A stretch of DNA of 28,028 nucleotides from JAYUZR01 sp043751595 (GTDB taxonomy: Bacteria; Patescibacteriota; UBA1384; CAILIB01). This document shows, piece by piece, positions 1 through 7,434 of the stretch (positions within the stretch are counted from its first letter, which is position 1; every line of letters starts with the position of its first letter). The DNA is taken from contig JAYUZR010000038.1 of NCBI GenBank assembly GCA_043751595.1, positions 1 through 28,028 of the forward strand, written 5' to 3'. The notes under the pieces are model-generated. The model was not told where the DNA came from, did no database searches, and saw nothing but the letters and a program-made list of their open reading frames with translations. The translations under genes and the position numbers were made by a program.

Positions 1-9
1 AGGGTAATA

Positions 10-840
10 GTGGTAAGGTCCTTCGTTATGCAGCACCCCATCTTGCTTCAGTTTAGTGAAAGTGATGTTCGCAGCTTCTTGCGTGAGCCGGTTAAGGCTA
101 CCTACTCAGTACTGCCTGTAGTTCGCTTACTCGCCGCAAGTATCGTCTTCTCCTTACTTATTGGTACTATTGGCTACTTTTCGCTCAATTCCGATTCACT
201 CAGCCGTGCCTTCGCTAAGAGCAACGTAACGGCCAACCCCGTAATTCTTGCCACTTCAACTCCAAAGCCCGCCGCCACCCCTACTGGCAACAAGGCGATT
301 ACCGCTACGCCGGCACCTACTCCCGAGCCAACTCCCTCAGCGCCAACCATCCCTAACGATACCGTCTTCCAATCAGATCTTAGTATCTCGGCTCCAGTTA
401 TTTGGGATGTTCAGTTTGATGAAAAAACGGTGCTCGAAAAGCTTCGTTCAGGTGTAGTACATATGGCCGGCACGGCTAAACCTGGTCAAAAGGGCCGTGT
501 AGTAATCTTCGGACATAGTTCAAACTACCCCTGGGTTAAGGGTGACTATAATTCAGTCTTTGCCCCACTTATTACTGGTGTTAAAGCCAACCAAGAGTTC
601 TTTGTTCGCTACAACAACGTCACCTATACGTACGCAGCAAAGAGCACACAAGAAGTAAAACCGACCGACCTAAGCGTTCTACAGCCTACTTCTGATGGCG
701 AAATTGTCTTTATTACCTGTACGCCACTTGGTACTTCGCTTCGCCGACAGATTGTACTAGCCGAGCAGGTGTATCCTAAACCTGAAACCAACCAAGCATT
801 TACTCAGGCAAGCTTTACCGGAACTATTCCCGGCCAGTAA
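10..840 (+). CDS. Membrane-anchored sortase family transpeptidase
   Basis: Sortases cut a sorting signal in a secreted protein and join it to the cell surface; this one should act outside the membrane. Seen, numbered from the GTG at 10: one membrane segment at about 38-58, a Thr/Pro/Ala-rich linker at about 80-115, then a sortase domain with the catalytic His169 in FGHSSNYPW, Cys237 in ITCTP, and Arg245 or Arg246 in TSLRRQ. All three catalytic residues are present. The start is uncertain: GTG at 10, ATG at 28, or a site before the window, because bases 1-9 hold no in-frame stop. The sortase class is not assigned and no LPxTG-type substrate is visible nearby. It converges on the PEGA gene with an 8-base gap holding a weak CCAGT/ACTGG hairpin (834-847). 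Confidence 0.88.
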   Translation: MVRSFVMQHPILLQFSESDVRSFLREPVKATYSVLPVVRLLAASIVFSLLIGTIGYFSLNSDSLSRAFAKSNVTANPVILATSTPKPAATPTGNKAITATPAPTPEPTPSAPTIPNDTVFQSDLSISAPVIWDVQFDEKTVLEKLRSGVVHMAGTAKPGQKGRVVIFGHSSNYPWVKGDYNSVFAPLITGVKANQEFFVRYNNVTYTYAAKSTQEVKPTDLSVLQPTSDGEIVFITCTPLGTSLRRQIVLAEQVYPKPETNQAFTQASFTGTIPGQ

Positions 841-848
841 TCACTGGT

Positions 849-1571
849 CTAGCGGATACTGCGCTGAAGGAATACATCATTTTGCTGCACTACGAGCGTT
901 CTTCCGGAATCGGTAAAACCGTAGGTAGCCGGCAAATTACTAGGCAACGTAGCTAATAATTGTGTCACATTGCTCTCTGGGTCATAGATCCAAAGAGTAT
1001 TTTCGGTTTGATAGACAAAATGCTGGTTATCGGAGTACCAAGCCACATTTGATACTGCCTTAGAAAGACGAGTAAGAAACTTGCCGTCGCCCCAAATCTC
1101 GATTGTATGCAGTACCTCAAGGCCATCACGGTTAATGCGGGGAAGCGTGGTACGGGTTGAAGCTACTAGCGGAGATGTTTCCGAGGTCTTGATAAGAAGT
1201 ACTTCATCTAAATGCACGGCGCGATTGGAGCCGAGATTAAAGGTGCTCGTCCAGGGTTGATAACCGGGCGCCGCAAAAGAAATTTCGTAACTTCCTGGTA
1301 GTAAATACAAGAACCGACCAGGAATACTTGGCTTTTTGACAACTCCGTTCAGTGAAATCTGCACTCCATCTGGACTGCCAGAAATGGTGTAGACAATGGC
1401 GCCGGTTTGTTCAAACCCACCACGCTGCAGATTAAAGCGATATCCTAGAGCGTAGATAACCGAAAAACAAGCAATAATCAGGTAAAAGGCGAACCTAAAG
1501 ACAAGGTGGCCACCATTCCACTGATTGGTTTTTGGCAGAGTGCGGTACTCGAGTAGTTGCTGCAAATTCAC
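849..1571 (-). CDS. PEGA-domain membrane protein
   Basis: PEGA domains are small beta-sandwich repeats found in surface-layer and other envelope proteins; their exact job is unknown. Seen in the 240 residues: a membrane segment at about 25-44 after a short N-terminus, then a PEGA-like unit at about 57-122 with the family pattern (GVQISLNG, then LLPGSYEISFAAPGYQPW). The remainder is beta-rich and resembles propeller-type repeats (WYSDNQHFVYQTENTLWIYD). The start is GTG at 1571; an in-frame TAG lies four codons upstream, so no longer start exists. It is transcribed away from murA, with only 65 bp between them. An extracytoplasmic envelope role is inferred. Confidence 0.75.
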   Translation of the reverse strand: MNLQQLLEYRTLPKTNQWNGGHLVFRFAFYLIIACFSVIYALGYRFNLQRGGFEQTGAIVYTISGSPDGVQISLNGVVKKPSIPGRFLYLLPGSYEISFAAPGYQPWTSTFNLGSNRAVHLDEVLLIKTSETSPLVASTRTTLPRINRDGLEVLHTIEIWGDGKFLTRLSKAVSNVAWYSDNQHFVYQTENTLWIYDPESNVTQLLATLPSNLPATYGFTDSGRTLVVQQNDVFLQRSIR

Positions 1572-1636
1572 AAGGGCATGCTACACCACCGCGAGCCTTA
1601 CTGCTATCCTACTAGAGAATTATTCGATTACATTCT

Positions 1637-2908
1637 ATGGCCCACTACATTGTTACTGGCGGCATCCCACTTTCTGGATCTCTCACCATTGCAGGCCGCA
1701 AGAATGCAGCCCTCAAGCTGATTGCGGCTAGTATTTTAGCTGGCGGACCAGTCACTCTTAGTAATGTTCCCGATATTAACGATGTGCGAGTGATGCTCCA
1801 GATCTTCGAGGCACTCGGTGGCACCGTTACTAAGCTAGGTACAGAAGAAGTAGTGCTCGATCCTGCAGGAATTACCACCTCAACCATTCCTGAAAAATTC
1901 GGCCGTTCACTGCGCGCTTCCCTTGTTTTCGTCGGACCACTTTTGGCGCGCTTCGGTAAAGCTACCTTCCCTCATCCCGGTGGCTGCGTCATTGGCAAGC
2001 GTACCATCGGACCTCACTTATTGGCCTTTGAACATCTTGGTGCCAAGATTACTTTTGATGGCTCTACCTACGTAGCTGAAGGCACCCTAGTTGGATCTCG
2101 CTTATACCTTAAAGAGCGCTCTGTTACCGGTACCGAGAATGTCATTATGGCTGCCTGTGGCGCCAAGGGTACTACCACTATTTATAACGCCGCCGAAGAG
2201 CCGCACATAGTGAATCTGTGCCAACTTTTGCGCTCGCTTGGGTACAGTATTACCGGCGATGGCACCTCTACCGTGGTAGTAGAGGGCAATCCAGCAGGAT
2301 CGACTAAGGGCGCTTCTTGCGCTGTTATTCCAGATGATATCGAGGTCGGCACCTTTGCCGCCGCTGTTTTGGTTACCAAGGGAGAAGTTACGCTTCAAAA
2401 GGTGGGTACCTATGCGCTTGTGGCGCCAATCCTTTCTAAGCTGGAAGATTTTGCTGCCGAGTTTAGCTACACCGAAGATCGGGGAGGCGAAATCGCTCTT
2501 AAGCCTTCGCATCATATGAAGGCCGCAAACGTGCAAATTGGCCCCTGGCCGATGTTCCCGCCCGATCTGCAATCTCCTTTTGCGGTAGTTGCTACTCAGG
2601 CCACTGGCACCAGCATGGTGCACGATTGGATGTACGAAGGCCGCCTTGGGTTCCTTGATCTCCTGCAGCGCATGGAGGCTAATACCGTTATCTGCGATCC
2701 GCATCGCGCCATTATTACTGGCCCCACTCCCTTACATCATGCTTCGCTTATCTCTCCCGATCTTCGTGCCGGTGCTGCCCTCCTGGTAGCTGCCCTTGCC
2801 GCCGAAGGGCAATCGGTTATCGAGCACGCCGAGCTAATTGACCGCGGGTATGCTAGTATCGATGTCAGATTGCGCAGTCTTGGCGCCAATATTACCCGAC
2901 ACGACTAA
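1637..2908 (+). CDS. murA: UDP-N-acetylglucosamine 1-carboxyvinyltransferase
   Basis: MurA transfers enolpyruvate from PEP to UDP-GlcNAc, the first committed step of peptidoglycan synthesis, in the cytoplasm. Seen in 423 residues, the usual family length: the N-terminal Lys22-Asn23 pair (GRKNAALKL), the active-site loop GGCVIGKR with the PEP-reactive Cys117 (the residue fosfomycin modifies in sensitive enzymes), and a late PPDLQSPF matching the family's catalytic-Asp region. Cys rather than Asp at the loop predicts fosfomycin sensitivity (inference). It is the first gene of the run murA-mreB-GT4-GT26. The 65 bp upstream hold no convincing -35/-10 pair and no Shine-Dalgarno sequence. Confidence 0.95.
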   Translation: MAHYIVTGGIPLSGSLTIAGRKNAALKLIAASILAGGPVTLSNVPDINDVRVMLQIFEALGGTVTKLGTEEVVLDPAGITTSTIPEKFGRSLRASLVFVGPLLARFGKATFPHPGGCVIGKRTIGPHLLAFEHLGAKITFDGSTYVAEGTLVGSRLYLKERSVTGTENVIMAACGAKGTTTIYNAAEEPHIVNLCQLLRSLGYSITGDGTSTVVVEGNPAGSTKGASCAVIPDDIEVGTFAAAVLVTKGEVTLQKVGTYALVAPILSKLEDFAAEFSYTEDRGGEIALKPSHHMKAANVQIGPWPMFPPDLQSPFAVVATQATGTSMVHDWMYEGRLGFLDLLQRMEANTVICDPHRAIITGPTPLHHASLISPDLRAGAALLVAALAAEGQSVIEHAELIDRGYASIDVRLRSLGANITRHD

Positions 2909-2917
2909 TCTTCTCCT

Positions 2918-3928
2918 GTGGCTAGTACTCGTATCGCTATCGATCTCGGCACAACTAAAATTGTAGTAGCCGTCCCTCGCAAGGGGATTATCTTTAACGA
3001 GCCAAGCGTCGTGGCTATTCAGGCAATCGATTCTAAGGTAATGGCAATTGGTCGCGATGCGCGCGATATGCTTGGGCGCACCCCTGAGAGCATTATTGCC
3101 GCCTACCCGCTAAAAGAAGGGGTTATCGCTAGCTACCGCGTGACCGAATCGATGCTGCGCTACTACATGAACCGAGTCCTTGGACCCGTACGTTTTATCC
3201 GCCCAGAAGTAATGGTGGCCGTGCCCGCCGGCGTTACCTCTACTGAGCGCCGCGCCGTAATTGATGCAGCGATCAGCGCCGGAGCCCGCACTGCCTATAC
3301 CATTAAGGCTTCACTTGCCGCCGCACTTGGGGCTGGCCTTCCTATCGCCAGCGCCTCTGGGAACATGGTGATCGATCTTGGCGGAGGTACCACTGAAGTG
3401 GCCGTTATCGCCCTAGGAGACGCTGTTGCCGTTAACTCAATCCGCGTCGGTGGAATCCACATTGATGAAGCAATCGCCGCCTACGTTCGCAAAAAGCACA
3501 ACCTCATTATCGGTGAGCAAACGGCTGAGCAAATTAAACTCCAGGTAGGCGCTGCTATGCCGCTTAAAAAGGAGCTTTCTATGGAAGTTTCCGGCTCTAA
3601 TGCCGTTTCTGGTCTTCCTGAAAGTGTTTTGGTGCATACCTCGGATACCGTTGCTGCCATGCGCGATGTTCTGCAAGATATTATGAACATTGTAAAAGTA
3701 GTACTCCAAAAAACCCCTCCCGAGCTTTCTTCGGATGTAATGGAAAAGGGGATTGTACTAACTGGCGGCGGAGCGCAACTGCGTAAGCTAGACGAGCTCT
3801 TTACCAAGATCACTGGTGTTCCTTGCCAGGTAGCCGAAGATCCTACCCTGTGCGTAGCTCGCGGTACCCTTATCGCCACCGAAAACCTAGAAGCCTTTAA
3901 GCGAAGTGTCCTATGGGCCAGAACCTAG
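2918..3928 (+). CDS. mreB: Rod-shape actin homologue MreB
   Basis: MreB forms membrane-associated filaments that guide lateral wall synthesis. Seen: the actin-fold phosphate loops IDLGTTKIVVAV near the N-terminus and VIDLGGGTTEVAVI near the middle, plus the late LTGGGAQLRKLD motif; 336 residues is the normal MreB length. The start is GTG at 2918, nine bases after the murA stop. The last 16 bases overlap the following glycosyltransferase in another frame, suggesting coupled translation. Together with the ftsA-ftsZ pair further along, it suggests a rod-shaped cell with a full elongation and division apparatus (inference). Confidence 0.95.
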   Translation: MASTRIAIDLGTTKIVVAVPRKGIIFNEPSVVAIQAIDSKVMAIGRDARDMLGRTPESIIAAYPLKEGVIASYRVTESMLRYYMNRVLGPVRFIRPEVMVAVPAGVTSTERRAVIDAAISAGARTAYTIKASLAAALGAGLPIASASGNMVIDLGGGTTEVAVIALGDAVAVNSIRVGGIHIDEAIAAYVRKKHNLIIGEQTAEQIKLQVGAAMPLKKELSMEVSGSNAVSGLPESVLVHTSDTVAAMRDVLQDIMNIVKVVLQKTPPELSSDVMEKGIVLTGGGAQLRKLDELFTKITGVPCQVAEDPTLCVARGTLIATENLEAFKRSVLWART

Positions 3929-4995
3929 CACTCGTTCACGATTTTATCTTCACCTGGGGTGGAGCCGAGCGCGTACTGGCCGAGGTGCACCAGATGTATC
4001 CCGAGGCACCTATTTATACGGCGTATGCCGATCTTGCATTAGTAGAGAAGTATTTACCGGGCGCCGATGTACGGACAAGCTACCTACAAAACTCGTGGAA
4101 GCGTTCGTTTCCTCCCTTGGTTATTGGCGAGATGCCGCAGGCGATTGAAAGCTTTAAGCTAGATGAATATGATACTGTAATCAGCCTTTCTGGAGCCTTT
4201 TCTCACGGTATTATCACCCAGCCCCGCACCAAGCACGTATGCTACTGTCATACACCAATGCGCTATGCCTGGGACTGGCATGTTGAATATCTACAAGAAA
4301 AGGGGTGGAGTAGTGGTGTAAGGCAGTGGATTGCCGAGTATCAATTAAAGCAACTTCGCCAGTGGGATTATCTTTCTAGTAAGCGGGTTGATGTTTGGCT
4401 AGCTAATTCTCAAACAGTAGCCGACCGTATTAAGCGGTACTACCAAGCTCAACCCGAGGTATTATTCCCGCCTGTTCACAGTGTAGAAGTCAGTAAAAGC
4501 AATAAGCAGCCAAGCGGAGAGTATGCGGTAGTAGTGAGCCGGCTTTCTAAGTACAAGAACATTGATGTACTGATCGAGGCCTGTAATGGAGTGATGCCGC
4601 TTGTAGTAATTGGAAAAGGCGATGATCTTACACGGCTGAAATCACTAGCTGGAAAGGACGTTCATTTTTACCAAGACCTATCCGATACTGAGCGATCAAG
4701 TCTGGTGCAGGGAGCCAAGTGGTTTTTGTATGCCTCTGAAGAAGATTTTGGCATTGCTACCGCTGAAGCGCTCATACTAGGCACACCAGTGATTGGATTA
4801 GGCAAAGCAGGCACCGCCGAGCAAGTTAATGATGGTAAAAATGGGTTTCTAGCCGCTAAAGCTGGGGCTGCGCTGTATAAGCCACTTCTTAGCCAGCAAG
4901 CATCTTGGAGTAAGGAGGAGATTATCGCCGACGCAACAGCAAGATTTAGTGCCGAGCGTTTTACTAAGCGGCTGGCCGAGATTCTTGCGTCATGA
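3913..4995 (+). CDS. GT4-family glycosyltransferase
   Basis: A retaining GT-B glycosyltransferase moving a sugar from a nucleotide donor to an unidentified acceptor on the cytoplasmic face of the membrane. Seen: the N-terminal acceptor-side motif HDFIFTWGGAERV with the Gly-Gly-Ala turn typical of GT4, the donor-domain segment VVVSRLSKYKNIDVLIEA, and the signature E277-DFGIATA-E285 (E-x7-E) that contacts the nucleotide sugar. Length is 360 residues. It begins inside the 3' end of mreB and its TGA overlaps the next ATG as ATGA, so the operon is tightly coupled. The partner GT26 gene suggests a lipid-linked polysaccharide or teichoic-acid-like pathway; donor and acceptor cannot be read from sequence. 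Confidence 0.88.
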   Translation: MGQNLALVHDFIFTWGGAERVLAEVHQMYPEAPIYTAYADLALVEKYLPGADVRTSYLQNSWKRSFPPLVIGEMPQAIESFKLDEYDTVISLSGAFSHGIITQPRTKHVCYCHTPMRYAWDWHVEYLQEKGWSSGVRQWIAEYQLKQLRQWDYLSSKRVDVWLANSQTVADRIKRYYQAQPEVLFPPVHSVEVSKSNKQPSGEYAVVVSRLSKYKNIDVLIEACNGVMPLVVIGKGDDLTRLKSLAGKDVHFYQDLSDTERSSLVQGAKWFLYASEEDFGIATAEALILGTPVIGLGKAGTAEQVNDGKNGFLAAKAGAALYKPLLSQQASWSKEEIIADATARFSAERFTKRLAEILAS

Positions 4996-5735
4996 AACCC
5001 GTACGCATCTTTGGTTTAGAGCTACGTATCACGCCAACCAAGCAGTGGTTTTGGTCTGAAGTTGATGCTGGAACCGCCATGCGGATTGCCACGGTAAACC
5101 CTGAGTTTATCTTGAACGCCCTGGTTGATACTGAGGCCACCAAAGCCCTAGAAAAGATGACACACTGTGTAATCGACGGTACCGGCATGATGATCGCCTG
5201 TAATGTTCTCCACGTTATTCGCCCTGATATTCCGTGGGTTGAGCGCATCCCCGGAGCTGATATCGTCGAGCAATTTTGCACCAAGAACTACAGTAAACCA
5301 ACCACTATCCTTTTTGCTGGAGATGAATCGGCACCCATCGCTGCTAAGAAACTACAAGAACAAGCAGGGGAGGGAGTTACTATTGAATCACTGGTACTAG
5401 GGAAGATTGATGAAACCTTGCCACGCTTAAGTAAGGAAGAAATCGCCGTAATCACACAACTCAACCCCACCATCCTCTGCCTTGGCCTTGGTAATCCCAA
5501 GCAGGAGAGAATTATTGCTGAGCAATTAGCTGAGCTACCGATTCAGATCATGATCGGGGTAGGGGGAACTTTCCAGTTCTACCACGATCGACCTCGCGCT
5601 CCTCATGCGCTCCGTACACTAGGCCTTGAATGGCTCTACCGCGGAGCTACCGTAGAGGGACACGCCAAACGCTCTAAGCGCGCCTTTTTTGATTTTGTTT
5701 GGTTGGCGATTAAAGAGACATTCCGACCACGGTAA
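4992..5735 (+). CDS. WecG/TagA/CpsF family glycosyltransferase (GT26)
   Basis: Characterised family members add ManNAc or a related sugar to undecaprenyl-PP-GlcNAc in enterobacterial common antigen and wall teichoic acid synthesis. Seen in 247 residues: TVNPEFILNA, the VIDGTGMMIA block, RIPGADIVEQF, LGLGNPKQERII, and the C-terminal GVGGTFQFYHDRPRAP followed by GLEWLYR, all conserved family blocks in the right order. It overlaps the GT4 gene by 4 bp and is the last gene of the envelope operon; an intrinsic terminator begins at its stop codon. That it makes a surface glycan primer is an inference from family and context; the sugar is not known. Confidence 0.9.
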   Translation: MKPVRIFGLELRITPTKQWFWSEVDAGTAMRIATVNPEFILNALVDTEATKALEKMTHCVIDGTGMMIACNVLHVIRPDIPWVERIPGADIVEQFCTKNYSKPTTILFAGDESAPIAAKKLQEQAGEGVTIESLVLGKIDETLPRLSKEEIAVITQLNPTILCLGLGNPKQERIIAEQLAELPIQIMIGVGGTFQFYHDRPRAPHALRTLGLEWLYRGATVEGHAKRSKRAFFDFVWLAIKETFRPR

Positions 5736-5770
5736 AGCCCACAATGCACTACGCATCGCGGGCTTTGTTT
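5734..5770 (+). terminator. Intrinsic terminator of the murA-GT26 operon
   Basis: AAAGCCC at 5734-5740 pairs with GGGCTTT at 5760-5766, and the loop carries an inner ATGC/GCAT pair. The run TTTGTTTT follows. The stem begins at the GT26 stop codon. The symmetrical A and T tracts could also stop the convergent zinc-ribbon gene. Confidence 0.75.
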
Positions 5771-6075
5771 TAGTAGTCTAGCTCCAGACACGAAACCTTT
5801 TCGCCACAACTAGAACAGGTGTAGTGGTACCAAACCCTGCACGGACCTGCGTCTGCCGTAGTGTACCGAAGCGCCTTTTCTCCACAAAAGAGGCAAGTAT
5901 CCTCAACTCTGCGAGTGAATACCTCCAAGCAACCATGACAGCGTAAGTAGGCTACCGATCCGTAGCTTTCTTGAGCCCCAGCTTGGCTAAACGTTAAGTG
6001 CGGACAGCCGCCTAGCAGTGCCAAAAGTGCGTTTCGGGCAGCGATCGCCGCCGCGAAGAGTTCTTTTTCATTCAT
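5770..6075 (-). CDS. Small zinc-ribbon protein of unknown function
   Basis: I do not recognise this 101-residue protein. Seen: an N-terminal helix (MNEKELFAAAIAARNALLALL), then CxxC pairs in RCHGC, CLFCGEKAL and CSSCGEKVSC plus a single Cys in GGCPH, enough for about two zinc ribbons. There is no membrane segment. A nucleic-acid or protein-binding role is typical of such folds but is inference. It has a strong AGGAGG Shine-Dalgarno sequence five bases before the ATG, which nearly all neighbouring genes lack, and it uses GCG, ACG, AGG and TTG codons that neighbours avoid, so it may be a recent arrival or be translated by different rules. It is monocistronic and converges on the envelope operon. 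Confidence 0.7.
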   Translation of the reverse strand: MNEKELFAAAIAARNALLALLGGCPHLTFSQAGAQESYGSVAYLRCHGCLEVFTRRVEDTCLFCGEKALRYTTADAGPCRVWYHYTCSSCGEKVSCLELDY

Positions 6076-6080
6076 ATATT

Positions 6081-6086
6081 CCTCCT
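6081..6086 (-). promoter_or_regulatory. Strong Shine-Dalgarno site of the zinc-ribbon gene
   Basis: CCTCCT on the plus strand reads AGGAGG on the coding strand, five bases upstream of the ATG at 6075. It fixes the start and is one of only two full SD sequences noticed at gene starts in the window. Confidence 0.8.
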
Positions 6087-6191
6087 AGGATTACTAAGAA
6101 GCTACTCGCTACACGAACGGAAAAGTAGTCAAAAAGACTTACCTAGGCCCATTTCCTTTCTTGCCTAAACCTGATAGGGTCTTTTCATAGC

Positions 6192-6217
6192 GCAGTCGAG
6201 CAATCGACTGCCTTTTT
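6192..6217 (+). terminator. Orphan intrinsic terminator upstream of nusA
   Basis: GCAGTCG (6192-6198), loop AGCAAT, CGACTGC (6205-6211), then CC and a run of five T. It is a well-formed plus-strand terminator, but no plus-strand gene lies upstream back to 5735. It may end a small RNA, stop readthrough across the zinc-ribbon locus, or attenuate a longer nusA transcript. Bases 6087-6191 otherwise hold nothing I can identify. Confidence 0.6.
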
Positions 6218-6262
6218 GTTCCTCGGCACGCACTTCACGTGGCGCAGGGGAGCCAAAAGAGC

Positions 6263-6268
6263 TATACT
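6263..6268 (+). promoter_or_regulatory. -10 element of the nusA operon
   Basis: TATACT lies 40 bases before the nusA ATG, giving a predicted start near 6275 and a leader of about 34 nt without a Shine-Dalgarno sequence. No good -35 is visible at 17 bp. It lies downstream of the orphan terminator, consistent with nusA having its own promoter. Confidence 0.5.
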
Positions 6269-6308
6269 CATTCGCGTACAACTCGCACAATTCGTAAACG
6301 CCCAAATC

Positions 6309-7424
6309 ATGGCACTATCTCCATTCATGGCGGCAATTCAACAGATTTGCCTCGAAAAAAACCTACCAGAAGAAAAAGTAATCGGCGCCGTAGAAGCAGC
6401 CTTGGCTGCAGCCTACCGTCGCGATTTTGGTAAGCCTACCCAGAGCATCCGCGTTACCATCAACCGCGAAACCGAAGGTTTCACCGTCGAGCAAGTATTT
6501 GAGGTAGTCGAAACCGAAGAAGAGATCGAAGAGCCAGATCGCCAGCTCATCCTAAGCGACGCAGTTCACCTAGATACCAACGCCAAAGTTGGCGAAGAAG
6601 TGGCCAACCCACTTCCTTACCAAGACGATTTCGGCCGCATTGCCGCAATGACAGCCAAGCAGGTTATTGTTCAGCGCCTGCGCGAGGCTGAGCGCGAGAT
6701 TCTTGTAGAAGAATACTCCGATAAGCAGGGAGAACTTCTTACCGGCTACGTGCAGCAGTTCGATCTAGATACCGTTATGGTAAACCTGGGCAAGGCCAAC
6801 GCCGTTATGCCTCCTCGCGAGCAAATCCGTGGAGAAATCTACACCATCGGACAGCGCGTGCGTGTGTACGTTAAAGAAGTTTCCGATAGCTTCCGTGGTC
6901 CCCAGATCATTGTCTCCCGTGCCGATGCTGAGTTCATCCGCTCACTCTTTGTGCTCGAGGTTCCAGAAATCCAAGCTGGCGCTGTAGAGGTTAAGGCAAT
7001 CTCCCGCGAAGCCGGAAGCCGCACCAAGATGGCCGTTTTCTCCAACAATCCTAGCCTCGATCCAGTCGGATCTTGTGTCGGTCAGCGCGGAACCCGCGTT
7101 CAGGCCGTACTTGGCGAAATTGGCGAAGAAAAGATCGATATTATCCTTTGGGACGAAAACGATGAGCAATTCATCCGCAACGCCCTTTCTCCAGCCCGCG
7201 TTCGCGAGCTTACTATCGATCCCGAAACCCGCATCGCTAAGGTAGCGGTCGATTCCGATCAGCTTTCTCTCGCCATTGGCCGCAGCGGACAAAACGTACG
7301 CCTAGCCTCCAAGCTCACTGGCTACACCATCGATATCCTTCGCGACGAAGTAGAAGCTACTCCTGCCCCAGAAGTAGTCACCGAAGAAACTCCTGCACCA
7401 GCTGCAGAAGAAGCAACAGAATAA
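6309..7424 (+). CDS. nusA: Transcription termination/antitermination factor NusA
   Basis: NusA binds RNA polymerase and nascent RNA and modulates pausing, termination and antitermination. Seen, numbered from ATG 6309 (371 aa): the N-terminal RNAP-binding domain with the family start motif (EEKVIGAVEAALAAAYRRDFG), an S1 domain from about 141 to 205, KH1 with GQRG at 258-261, KH2 with GRSG at 324-327, and an acidic Ala/Pro/Glu tail from about 350. The reading frame stays open up to a TTG at 6216, but that start lies in the T-tract of a terminator and would add a non-conserved extension, so ATG 6309 is preferred. No rimP precedes it, unlike in many bacteria. clpC follows after 10 bases. Confidence 0.95.
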   Translation: MALSPFMAAIQQICLEKNLPEEKVIGAVEAALAAAYRRDFGKPTQSIRVTINRETEGFTVEQVFEVVETEEEIEEPDRQLILSDAVHLDTNAKVGEEVANPLPYQDDFGRIAAMTAKQVIVQRLREAEREILVEEYSDKQGELLTGYVQQFDLDTVMVNLGKANAVMPPREQIRGEIYTIGQRVRVYVKEVSDSFRGPQIIVSRADAEFIRSLFVLEVPEIQAGAVEVKAISREAGSRTKMAVFSNNPSLDPVGSCVGQRGTRVQAVLGEIGEEKIDIILWDENDEQFIRNALSPARVRELTIDPETRIAKVAVDSDQLSLAIGRSGQNVRLASKLTGYTIDILRDEVEATPAPEVVTEETPAPAAEEATE

Positions 7425-7434
7425 CCTTCCCTTT

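Noticed and set aside
2102..2704. 200-codon antisense ORF inside murA
   Set aside because: murA is clearly coding on the plus strand; long antisense frames arise from its codon bias and show no family motif.
6216..6308. 31-residue N-terminal extension of NusA from TTG 6216
   Set aside because: The start falls in the T-tract of a terminator, lies upstream of the likely -10, and the extension is not conserved; ATG 6309 matches the family start.
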